In this document: positions 50,826-64,000 of the stretch, in pieces | Position numbering within the stretch: the first letter of the stretch is position 1 | Layout of the letters: each line of letters opens with the position of its first letter | Origin: Mastigias papua | Lineage: Eukaryota; Cnidaria; Scyphozoa; Rhizostomeae; Mastigiidae | Assembly (NCBI GenBank): GCA_964019165.1 | Contig: OZ025277.1 | Location: 15,217,181-15,281,180 of the forward strand | Direction: 5' to 3' | Length of the DNA: 64,000 nucleotides | Translations under genes and position numbers: made by a program | Notes under the pieces: generated by a model | What the model saw: only the letters and a program-made list of their open reading frames with translations | Told to the model about the DNA's origin: nothing | Database searches by the model: none

Positions 50826-50921
50826 ATTTGCATAAGTGGAAAGGACAAAACAAAGGACGTTCATTGTGAAGCACGTAGATGCGCTAGTTGCCGTGAAAGA
50901 GCACACAGAATCCTTTATAAG
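50826..50921 (+). promoter_or_regulatory. FoxA core promoter: octamer-like site and TATA-like box
   Basis: TATAAG at 50916-50921 (context CCTTTATAAGACG) lies about 140 bp before the FoxA start codon, placing a start site near 50945. It is followed by a locally GC-rich stretch (CCGCCCTCGCCGCG). About 85 bp upstream is ATTTGCAT (50826-50833), a perfect POU-octamer core. The surrounding 50660-51060 has clearly higher GC than the region around it. Use in vivo is inferred. Confidence 0.5.
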
Positions 50922-51061
50922 ACGACCGCCCTCGCCGCGCTCCGCACTTTGAACCAAGCCAGTCAACGGACCAACATATCAAGAGTTAAGTATATTTATC
51001 TTAGATTAACACGCTGTTTTCAGTTAAGACTCATTATTTATCAACTTATATAAATAAGAGT

Positions 51062-51970
51062 ATGATGGAAGGGATGCAAGTCATTCAAGATCAAGTTCAA
51101 GAGTATGATGTGAAACCAGTTATTACAGCAGCTACTATGGGACTGACAGATTTGCCAGCAAGTTCTGCCGCATCGAACCCTGATGACTCAACTGGGGGCG
51201 CATCACCACCCACTGGTAAAGGCAATGGATCATACAAACGCAGCTATCAACATGCTAAGCCTCCGTACTCTTACATCTCCTTAATAACTATGTCGATACA
51301 GAATTCACCTTCGAAGATGGTCACTCTTAGCGAGATTTATCAATTTATTATGGACCTGTTTCCATATTATCGCCAAAATCAACAAAGATGGCAAAATTCG
51401 ATCAGGCATAGTCTATCATTCAATGACTGTTTTGTTAAAGTACCACGCTCGCCAGACAAACCCGGTAAAGGGAGCTTTTGGACACTGCACCCTGATGCAG
51501 GCAACATGTTTGAGAATGGCTGCTACCTAAGAAGGCAGAAAAGATTCAAAGCGGAAAGGAAAGCCAACCTTGCACACCTGCCCAGGCCTGATAACTTCGC
51601 GTTAAATGGGGGCATGCCAAAGATGGATATGGGGCCTCCAAGATCACTAACAACACCAGGCTTTTTACCAAGTCCATATGGACCATACAGGCCGGGACTT
51701 CACTCGTTTAATCATCCTTTTGCGATAAAAAATATAATTGCACCTGAACACGAGGCAGATTTCAGGTCGTACGACGCCGGGATGCATTTTTCATACCATC
51801 CATCAACGTTTACACCCCCATCTATGGGCTCATATCCTAAAAGTATGGACACTGGTATTCCATCGTCATCAGATCCAGCTTACAGTATGGGTGTACCTTC
51901 TATGGGAGGTATGAATCAATACTACCAGAGCTGTATGCTGCCACAATCGAATGGTCTAGCATCAATATGA
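51062..51970 (+). CDS. foxA: FoxA-class forkhead transcription factor (intronless)
   Basis: A single exon of 302 aa. The forkhead (winged-helix) domain spans about 64-164, from [14 protein letters not shown] through recognition helix [16 protein letters not shown] (112-127) to the wing [27 protein letters not shown] (157-163) is a basic nuclear-localisation-type end. [14 protein letters not shown] is diagnostic of FoxA. After the domain, [10 protein letters not shown] (218-227) matches FoxA conserved region II (HPFSIxNLM in vertebrates). The terminal [15 protein letters not shown] resembles conserved region III (YYQGVYSRP). The N-terminus (1-60) is short. FoxA factors are pioneer activators of endoderm and pharynx genes in bilaterians and cnidarians. 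The next base pair of ATGs (51062, 51065) is in frame, so the exact start could shift by one codon. No intron or break is seen. Confidence 0.95.
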   Translation: MMEGMQVIQDQVQEYDVKPVITAATMGLTDLPASSAASNPDDSTGGASPPTGKGNGSYKRSYQHAKPPYSYISLITMSIQNSPSKMVTLSEIYQFIMDLFPYYRQNQQRWQNSIRHSLSFNDCFVKVPRSPDKPGKGSFWTLHPDAGNMFENGCYLRRQKRFKAERKANLAHLPRPDNFALNGGMPKMDMGPPRSLTTPGFLPSPYGPYRPGLHSFNHPFAIKNIIAPEHEADFRSYDAGMHFSYHPSTFTPPSMGSYPKSMDTGIPSSSDPAYSMGVPSMGGMNQYYQSCMLPQSNGLASI

Positions 51971-52009
51971 TGATTTATGTTATTTTTATGAAGCGGCATT
52001 TGCATAGCA

Positions 52010-52015
52010 AATAAA
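52010..52015 (+). terminator. Candidate FoxA poly(A) signal
   Basis: AATAAA 40 bp after the FoxA stop codon, followed by TTATTTGG. A longer 3' UTR ending further right is possible, since another AATAAA occurs near 53117. Confidence 0.4.
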
Positions 52016-52019
52016 GGTA

Positions 52020-53006
52020 TTATTTGGCCCAAGACGGCTGATATGATTTCCATTACAACACTTTTTAACAAACAGTATGATCATCGCAATAAGTAATACA
52101 ATATTAGTGTATATACGGCTCTGTTTGTTTGTAAATACACACACACACACGTCTACGCGGCTAAGAAGCCCAATATATGGTTAGCTATTTAAAATGTAAT
52201 ATGCCACGTTGTGTTTACCCCGACTTTTTACATCCAGCCTAGGTATCATGTTAACGTGAGTAGACTCCGTTATATTTGCCTTTTCCTCGCATAAACCCGA
52301 TTAGTAAACAGCACAGTGTTATGTGCTGTAAGCACTAAGTTGCATTATAGAGAAATATATATTCGAACGACTAACTACAGCTGTCTTTTACATAGCATGC
52401 AAATTTTTTGACACTCAACAACAGGTAGAATGTTAAAGTTTTTTTCATGTTTTGTACGCTCGTCCTTATAGCATCTTGCATGGAGCGTTCAGACTGTGCC
52501 GCAAATCATTGTATGTAACGAGGAGATATGAAAATTTTGATGCTCATTTGTGCTAGGTACCTAATAGAACTGGCTTGATCTCCAGCCTGATAACTTATTG
52601 TGTGTTGCGTTTAACTTCACTTTGAAACTATTCATGTACAAGTATCGTCGATAAGCCAGAGCTAATGCAATTACACTTGATGTCTGGTTTGATAAAGCAT
52701 TGAAATCATGAGAAAAGCCATGATTCTGACATTATTACATCACGGCACCCTTTTACATCAATTGTTTTTCGGATTTTTCATATAATCGAGTTACGTGAAA
52801 TTAAGAAGGCAAAGTACCCAGCTGGTTTTTGAAGCATTCTCAATTCAACTGTTGGTTCGATTTTATGTTAGGATTCTAACGCCATGTGATTTATATGGAT
52901 GTTTTAGTATAAGGGTATATATATATATATATAAATATAAATGCATGATAGATAGAAGTGATGCTGATGATGACGATGATGTTGATGACGATGATGATGA
53001 TGATGT

Positions 53007-53037
<31 letters not shown>

Positions 53038-55260
53038 AATAATGATGATGATGATGATAATGATAGTGATGGTGGTGGTAGTGTGATATACTTAGGTTTT
53101 TGTACGAAGAATCAAAAATAAATTTTAGTTTATAATCATGATTAAAATTTGTGTATAAGAGTGAGAATAAGATATTGATTTTATAAATGTGATTTAGAGT
53201 TGATTTTAAAACATGATCATAATTTCAGATTATAAATATATATATATATGAATATATATGTTATTAGCTTAATTCGTATTTTACTGGATAGAATATCGAA
53301 TTAAATCTATCCACCAGAGCTGCCAGCGTCCAGGTATTTTGTTTCTGTCCGCTATTGCAAAACCAGATTACACGTAAAAAAGCTAACCGTTTGCCCAAAG
53401 GTTTAAGCGCTGTCTGATAAATATCCTTATGTCCAATATTTATAGAGTATGTGAATATTTGTTAAATCAGTTGATCGCCAAGTGGTGTGTAAACGAATGG
53501 GGCTTATTAGCAATCTATGGCCTGCCATTTTTCTTGGACATTGCTTCATAATTACTTGTCCTAACATTTTTTAACCCAAAACCAACGTTTGTTTTGTTAA
53601 TTCAGACTTTCAAAAACACTGTGGTTCAAAGAAAATACGATTATAATGATAGGTTATTTGAAGTGGGCTGGAGTGCTATTTGCCGAGTTTATTGATTTCC
53701 CTGTGATCGTAGCGCACACCAATAGCCTTTTGAATCGAGTCTCTGTTTTGTTTCTTTCCTTTTCAATTTGCTTAATGACTAATGATCAATCTTGTTAGCC
53801 TTAAGTGTGATCGATGTATTTAAGTGAATTGAGAAGGGTTTTCCGAATGATTTGTTTGAAATATCAAGAAAAGGAAAAACCATCTTCTTCCAAGAGGAAA
53901 TTGCTTGAAATTAGTATAATTTATCATTTATTCTGGGATCAGCCATCATCGAGATTCAGCAAACCAGATTGATTTATCTCTTTTGCTTATACCATGTTCT
54001 CGACTTCGTTTCAAGCTTGGGCATCACAATGTTGTAGATGATGTTGGTAGTTCTTTTTTATGAAACCGTAAAATCCAGTGTTGTTATCGCCCCGGGCCTC
54101 TCTACTGTCTATTGCCTCTAAAAGTATTGAAACAGAGTGTTCTAAGTGGCGACTTGAAACAGGAATATGGCGTTATTTCTGCAGTATCTTTTTATACTTC
54201 TCCAGAGTAGCCTAAAAGAATTGGTAGTGGCAATCTTAGTCTTCATAGCTGTATTGATGTGTTGAGTTGGTTGAAAAAGGAAATATTATAAAGATTAAAA
54301 AAGTTCATATAGTAAATTATTGTAAATTGTGTTATTTAGCAATGATATGTTGAAAAATCAACGTGTTTATTTATTTTACCCAAATGCTGTTTCTTGTTTC
54401 TGCGGTTCTCAAAAGTCACAGATTGATTATTAGTTTGTCATGGAGATCGTACTAGAATCAAGTTCTGCTTTTTAATGTGGAGTCAATTTGCTTTCATATA
54501 CTCGATTGGCATATTTGTAAATAAGACATTAGTAATAGAAAGCGAGGCGATTTCCGGCTACATTCTATACGCGAGCGGTACTTTTATTTCTTGTCAGATA
54601 GAGGAAGAAAGGAAAGCTAGGCTATACAGAAGTTTTTATCAGATTTAGAAAGTTGACTGGTTACTGTTGTGCGAAGTAATCGAACGTGTTCGTATTGGAA
54701 CAGGGGCCTCGGAGCAAACTTCGAATTAGGGGAACGAGAAAGACATACTTTCACACCTACATACATTTTCAAGTATTGTGTACAAACCTCCTTAGGGGTT
54801 TTTGAAAGACTAAAGCTCGTCTCACCCCCCCCCCCCACTTCCACAGTGCCAGTATTAGTAGCTTTACGATACACCCTCTTCAGTTTCAAAGACTAAGGTC
54901 TGACACGAAAAAGGCTGACAATATTTCTCAACCTCAGAACTTAGACCTCGGAACAATTTGGGACATCATTACATGCATTAAAGAATTCGTCTATACTTCT
55001 AGATATCATTATGATAAGTACTGTCAGTTTTATTTTACTGAGTTGCAGCTCTGGCATTATCCCATATACGTCATCTAGCCATTACTGTGATATTCAAGGC
55101 TATTCGTCGTCTCCCAAGCTTTCAAAATAATAGTGAATGTGAAGCCTTAATTTGTGTTTGCTCTTCCATTTTGTGCTGCTTCTATAGACTGCATTTATGT
55201 ATGAAAATATAAATCAAGGAATAAGTATAGATTCTGTTTTTCTTTAAATATCTAAATAAG
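52020..55260. other. FoxA 3' flank, no further gene seen
   Basis: About 3.2 kb. It contains a short CA array (52137-52150), a GAT array (52958-53075) and a 12-C run (54825-54836). No coding exon can be supported. Part may be FoxA 3' UTR. Confidence 0.5.
52958..53075. repeat. (GAT)n trinucleotide array
   Basis: About 118 bp of GAT with GAC, GTT and AAT variants. It reads as poly-Asp in one frame, but no splice or start context supports coding. Confidence 0.9.
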
Positions 55261-55265
55261 TATAT

Positions 55266-55665
<400 letters not shown>

Positions 55666-55771
55666 TATGTTATTTCATTTACTGTATTTTACTGTATATA
55701 TTCAATGTGTTTGCGACCATGAACATTTATGTATGTAACTATATATAAATGTAAATATATATATGTAAATA

Positions 55772-58387
<2,616 letters not shown>

Positions 58388-58411
58388 TCGGCTAAGGCTG
58401 ACATAGGTAAA

Positions 58412-58470
58412 TACTAAGTCATGAGTGGGCTACCACAATTTTCCAATTGTGGTAGCCCACTCATGACTTA

Positions 58471-58473
<3 letters not shown>
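58412..58473. repeat. Perfect palindrome: 29-bp arms, 4-nt loop, between TA arrays
   Basis: The arm at 58412-58440 (starts TACTAAGTCATGAGTGGGCT) and its exact inverse at 58445-58473 are separated by TTCC. TA arrays lie on both sides (to 58383 and from 58472 to 58528). It can form a strong hairpin in either strand. Confidence 0.97.
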
Positions 58474-58528
<55 letters not shown>

Positions 58529-58531
<3 letters not shown>

Positions 58532-60806
58532 GTTGCAGTTGTTTATTTAAGTTAGGCCTTTCCCACATGATATGCAGTGCTATCATCACCATCATCTTCA
58601 TCATCATTATCATATGCATTTTTGCCACTATCACCTCCTCCTAAGGTTCTGTCTGCTTTTGTTTCTCTTAGTGATAATGATAATGTGTCGTATATTTTGC
58701 ATTTTCCTCAAATCTTACTTGAAAGCGTAAGTGAGTAGATGCGACAGGAGATGTTTTATTGAAGTGGAGATGAAAGTTTTCTGTCACTATGTACGCCACC
58801 TTGATGTATCTTGAAGGTGTTGTAGGCCTCAGAATCAGATTATCATGACCGTTAAAAGGTGGACCTGCAGGACTTGAAGTTTACTTGAAAATCTGCACGG
58901 ACTACGCCTGGCATTTAGGCCAGACTCGGCTATGTTCGCCGTAGCTTCAGTGATTCCCTATTATTGAGCTGCCCATGCACCGTGGTACAATAGTTGATGC
59001 TCGGGGTTTTCTGTTGCCGGTAGACGCGGCCTGGTGCCTGCATTTGTACGGCAAAATGTAAAGCGCTGGTTTAATGCTTATGCAAACAACTTGTGTGTGG
59101 CGAGAAAAGCGTGTAAAAGCAAACGTTGTGATTGACGCGAGCAAAAGATGTGAAGTTCATGTCGTAGGCCCCCTACTTGTTTGGCAAACATTAAAGATTG
59201 CCTTTTAGGCGCGGCTTTTCTGGTTATTTTAGGCACAGTCTGGTGCAGTTGTGACAAAAATAGACTACCCGCGGCATGCTCTGGCTTTCTCGGGTGAATA
59301 TTCACGACGAAGTGTGAGGACATTTGAACAGGGAGCCACTGATAGGAATTGGACTTCCTGCATTATGTCTCCTTTTCCCAAATCTGTCTTTCGCTTTTGG
59401 TAAACATCTCTTCTCATCCGTATGGAAGTTTTACCACGCCAAAGTCATCAATGGCATGCGGCCCCTGTGTACTGTCTGAACCTACGGGTAACCCTGGGTT
59501 TGAAGCTATCGTCACAAGTCTATCATTATTAGCGGAAATACACTCCACATGGTAATTAATGTTTGATTTCTGAGGCATAGAACTATCGTAAAGTTACTTT
59601 CTATTCAGAGGTTTCAAATTTCTGCTACTGTGGCTTTGTCTACCTGCTGCCACATGGCTTCGTGAAGAAATGACGTCATTCTGCAACAAAGTTACCAGAG
59701 ATCTTATGAGGTTGAGGAGAGGATGTTATTAATAACAGCTGATAGGTGAATCAACAATTCTTGCATAGTATACATAGCAACCCTATCGATTACGTCATTG
59801 ATGACACAAGTCATGTTGACGATATGTCCTTCTTGCTGCGACGTCAAATGTAAAGTTCAATAGGTACAAAAATGCAATTAACTAAATGTGAATGGTGTTA
59901 TGATCCTACTTTTTATGCAGTCAAGGGTGCGTGCATTTATCCGCGGCAGCTGTTCATCAGAGAGGCCTACAGAGCACCGGAAAGGACATTTGGCGCCGAA
60001 ATAAATGGCGTCGTATTATCGCAAAAATACAATGGCAAGGAGTCCTATCAAAGGTGATGACAGTAATAATGGTGCTCAATTATTGTCGTAAATGAAGAAT
60101 GCGTAAGGCCCTGACTTCGCCTGTGAACCCAACTGATCAGAATGATAAGATTAAACTGTCTGAAGTAATTTTTTACGACTTTCTATGTATGCATCATAGA
60201 GGGAGAGTCCCTATGGTACGCACTTGCATTAAATTGTCTCGCATTGACCTTGATCCTGACTTTGCAAAAGAGGCGGTCGTTATTCAATGTTTAGGAATGT
60301 GAATAGGTATTTGATGACAATTGTAAATACCTAGGTATTTGATGACGAGGCATTTTCATGGGGTTTTCTAGAAGTGCCAATAATATCCATTGCCCCCTTG
60401 TTAACATCTGTGACCCAGCCCCTCAATACGTCAGTCACCCTCAAGTGCCAGTCAGGGGAACTTTTTGAGGGCCCAGCCCCCTGTCAATGAGTGCATGCTA
60501 GTGTTGTGACGTCCTAGCTTGATACTGTTAACCAGCCCTTTACTACCAGCCCTTTATTTCTTTTGATACTTGATATATTCTTTACAGCAAGTAAGAGTAA
60601 CTTTTGTATAATTTTTTATGTTTTTAAATTTAAACAGTTTTTGATGATATAATGGGTGAAGTCAGGGGTTTCGTAAATAGAATGGCCTACAGCACAGTCC
60701 CCATGTTAGTTTTCTAGGACAGCAACACTGGTGGCAGTTAACTATTGCTTTGATAGCCAACGTAAGTGAAAAGGGGTTTTCTTTCACAATTTTCAATAGA
60801 GTTCTA
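58529..60806. other. No supportable gene; locally higher GC at 58.8-60.1 kb
   Basis: About 2.3 kb. A short ATC repeat is near 58577-58612. The 58850-60060 stretch is less AT-rich than its surroundings and has short frames on both strands, but lacks convincing splice sites or recognisable protein motifs. Two near copies of the motif TAGGTATTTGATGAC lie at 60306-60345, and two of ACCAGCCCTTTA lie at 60532-60555. Confidence 0.45.
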
Positions 60807-61056
60807 TCATGAACAGGGATGAAGCTGTCAGGGGTGCTTAGGGGAGCTGTAACACCCCAAAATTTTTAAGCACTGGCGGCACTTTCAAAAGTTGCACTTC
60901 CATACCTCCTTGCTTCGTTGGATTTCAATGAGTTAGACTCATCGCATTTTAAGCCAATCTGAAAGGCGTGGTATTTTTCTCGCTTCGCTCTTTGTCAGCA
61001 CTTTGGCACCATTTCATCCCATAGCATGTTTTCCCTGGCGCCATCCCTGATCATGA
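60807..61056. mobile_element. Short MITE-like element, about 250 bp
   Basis: The left end TCATGAACAGGGATG and inverted right end TCATGATCAGGGATG match at 14 of 15 positions. No transposase frame. The target duplication is unclear. Confidence 0.55.
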
Positions 61057-61074
61057 AATGAATGTGGACGTTTC

Positions 61075-61493
61075 TTTTTATAAGGAACCTAGCTCAAGGA
61101 CTAGTTCCAAAAGTTCCTTAGTTCTGGACCTCCAATAATCAAATTGTAGTTCTAAAAGTTTCTTAGCAGTTCCTTAGTTTCCTGCGCACAATTAGTGCCA
61201 TAAAAATGGTGCAGACATAAAGAAAACAATGAAATATTGAAATTTTGCCTCTGCTTTTGGCTGTAAGATAAGATCAATGAAAAATGAAGGATTTAACACA
61301 AGCACAGCAAACAACGTATTCGGGTTTTGGCTGCAAATGAATGGAACCAGCTTCCTAATTCTTGATTGTTTGGTGTTATAAGCAGTTTTTAAATTGAAAA
61401 GTTCCTTAGGGAATTTTCCTTTAGTAGTATAAGTTGTTTAAATATTTTGGCATTCTACATGTAGATTCCTTATAAAGCGGTTCCTTATAAAAA
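61075..61493. mobile_element. MITE-like element with TTTTTATAAGGAACC termini, about 419 bp
   Basis: Perfect 15-bp inverted termini at 61075-61089 and 61479-61493. The interior has several dispersed GTTCCTTAG motifs in both halves. No transposase frame. It starts only 18 bp after the preceding element. Confidence 0.65.
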
Positions 61494-64000
61494 AAAAGCG
61501 TGTAAGGCGAGGGGCGACACCAACGCCACTTTTCTAATAGTATTATGGTCCAAGGCCTGTTGCTCTTTTCTAGTGATATTCAATCGGCAAAGGAACTGTT
61601 TAGTATCTGTTGAAGTGTGTAGCATTACAAACTTAGTTTAATGTTATTGCTCAATGAAGTTCAAGCTTAAGATCAAGATAGAACATCAAGATATTGCCAC
61701 AAAGTTAAGTTGGATTACTCTCAGAGTGGCAGCATGAATTTGTTGCTACTTAGACACCTTGCAGCATATACTTTCTGGCTTCGAATTGCTGTCTTGATTT
61801 GCTGAGGTACCTTACTGTGACTTTTTTCATGTGGATATTTTACATAGGATAGTATAACTTCTTTAGAGGCTCCTCCAGAAGGGATACTAAGCTACCTTGC
61901 ATATATCCAAAAGTCCCTGTTTCATACGAACAACTCTGCCGAATTTTGCAATGGTGTGGAAATGTTTGTACGAGAAAAGGAGGAAACGAATGGAGAAGAA
62001 GAAAGAGTTATGCTCATTCGCCTTTGCCTAGGGTTATTCAGTACAACTCTGAAATACCCAACACGACTGCTGTATTACACTGGTGTCAATATTGGTCACT
62101 TTGACATTACTTTATATTAGTATTTTGTATATAATGTTCAGCCTACTCCTTTAAAAGTTCTGCATAGTAGAAGCATTTAAATTTGCATTTTTCTACCTTT
62201 ATAATTCAAATTTTTTTTTCTTATTTAAATAATTATTTAACTTGGTCGTATTTAACCATTTTTTTGTAACTCATCACTCCGATGATACCCACTATCATCT
62301 TTAAATTAATGCAAAATTTTCTAGATTTTTTATAAATACCAATTATTGATATTTGTATGCGTGCATTTTTAAATTATCAATGTCTGTATGATGTTTTATA
62401 AATTCATTTAGATGTATATCACTGATCTGCTTTACTACAATACTCCATAATAGTTAATATTAGTTTATCATAATGGTGTGTAATTTGCAAAGGAGATTCT
62501 TAAATATTGTGTATCTATAGTTTAGAAATTTGGTTTAATTTTGTATTTTTGCTGACTGCAATTACATATTTGGGGACCTATGCTACCCTATCTTCCGTTC
62601 GGATACTTTTATCTAATCCATCAATCGATAGAACTTCCAATGTTGTATGGCTTGGTTTTGAGATTGAGTTGAGAATCTTATATTCATTTTCAATATAAGT
62701 GTCATTGCTTTCAAGCAACGTGTCCTCGGATCAGGTTGAAATTTGATATCCGTTTTGCAATATTCATCCCTAGCCTTTTGTTCTTTCATGTAGATAGCTG
62801 ATAAACTTGAATTGTCCCTAGCTGAGCCTAAATCCCGTACATGCTGCTGGTACCGCATTTAATCACAGATGCACTTTCAGTTGCCTCCATGTTGAATCAT
62901 GCACAATGTATCTTCTGATTTCTTTTCGATATCAATCTCTGCCAACGGTTTCCAAGCTAATTATTTTTTTTTTCAATCGTTTGATGTCTTTATAATTTCA
63001 TCAAGAATGTGCAACGCATCTTGATTTTTCCTTTGAAAGAGTTTTGATGTAAGCCCGAATAGTAATGGAGGAGAAAGACAAACAACAGCTAGAAGATGAT
63101 TGATTTTGTATGTACTCACGTCCATAGGTGAATATGTTAGCAAACGTTGTACTGAGAGAATTCCCAAAAACATATGCTGATGGTCAAATAATTCTCATGT
63201 AAATGAATTAAAAGGATACAAAGTGATGAAGTAAAGCTAATATTTGATGTAAACATTGACAAAGATAGCTCAACTCTATATCTGTTCATCACATTTTTAT
63301 GTAGAAGTAAGTGTTTTTAAATCATACGATGTTATTAGATCAGGACAGCCATGCATTTTGTTTGATATTTTTAGCTCGCTATCTTGATTACTAAGGTGTT
63401 TTAGATAGAACTCAAAACTCGGGGGGGGGGACGACTGCTTCGAAACACAGACATTGATGAACTGAATACGTAGCCCAATGCGATGTTCGGGAGTGGAGCA
63501 CAATTCTATGCAATTCAATTCTATGAATAGAGAAAGGGGGTCCGTTTTAGAACTCTCTTTGAGGTATATGCCCCTTTCTGTAAATATACAAGAATCTTGG
63601 TGTTTAGTCATACCCATAGGGCTGAAGAAGAGTGTGCACAGAAAGCTCAACCCCGGCACCACTTCGCACCCTCTATCCCCCTTCTCTTCTTTATTATTAC
63701 TGATTTCATCAATGATTAGATTTGTTTATAGCGAATTGAATATAAGAGCAATCTTAAATCTATTTGAAATGGCCTTTTTGATAAATTTAATGGATTCAAC
63801 AAATACAGATCACCGTTCATCTTTGGCTACGACGATGGTTTACTTCTTTTTAATCAAAAACTATCAGCCAACGATTTTGATGTAATTCGGCAGCTGATTG
63901 GTTAGATTTTCGTTGGCGGTTTGTTTTGCATAGAGTCAGATGAGAGAAGTCAAACTCATAGTTTAACTGACAATTTTGGTTCCCGAAGTGCGTAAAGAGC
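61494..64000. other. No gene seen
   Basis: About 2.5 kb of AT-rich sequence with a 10-G run (63421-63430). Frames at 62500-62700 and 63297-63885 lack recognisable motifs or paired splice sites. Confidence 0.5.

Noticed and set aside
52795..53121. 108-codon frame ending in poly-Asp
   Set aside because: It depends on the GAT array; no start context or splice sites support translation.

Overview
The window looks like nuclear DNA of an animal, most likely a cnidarian. It is AT-rich, has long introns with GT-AG borders, many simple repeats and many short inverted-repeat elements. The most diagnostic gene is an uninterrupted FoxA-class forkhead gene (51062-51970). Residues such as [21 protein letters not shown] fit my memory of early-branching animal FoxA better than bilaterian FoxA. 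An anthozoan is my best guess; no alignment was run.

Left part (1-15 kb): a cluster of secreted-protein genes. Three minus-strand units (8211-12174, 3881-5538 and about 203-2340) share one plan: a short exon coding only a signal peptide, a phase-1 intron, then one or two large exons coding hydrophilic, low-complexity protein. I recognise no domain family in them. On the plus strand, 13337-14884 encodes a 118-aa secreted protein with 14 cysteines in two defensin-like blocks, each ending in CC. It lies head-to-head with the largest minus-strand gene.

Middle (16.7-30 kb): a four-exon Popeye-domain (POPDC/BVES-like) gene at 16698-20854. Introns 1 and 2 each hold a terminal-inverted-repeat element, and the one in intron 2 sits five bases past a splice donor. 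Next come a pogo-like transposon remnant, other MITE-like repeats, tRNA-derived SINE pieces, and a candidate gene of unknown function whose four exons join in compatible phases (23721-29606).

Right part (30-64 kb): no convincing protein gene except FoxA. FoxA has a TATA-like box and a poly(A) signal, and sits in more than 20 kb of non-coding DNA on its left and about 12 kb on its right. The rest holds long TA arrays, two large hairpin or cruciform structures, tandem duplications, G/C homopolymers and two adjacent MITE-like elements near 61 kb.

All exon structures are read by eye from splice signals, phase and reading frame, without transcripts. Expression, exact 5' ends and alternative splicing are unverified.
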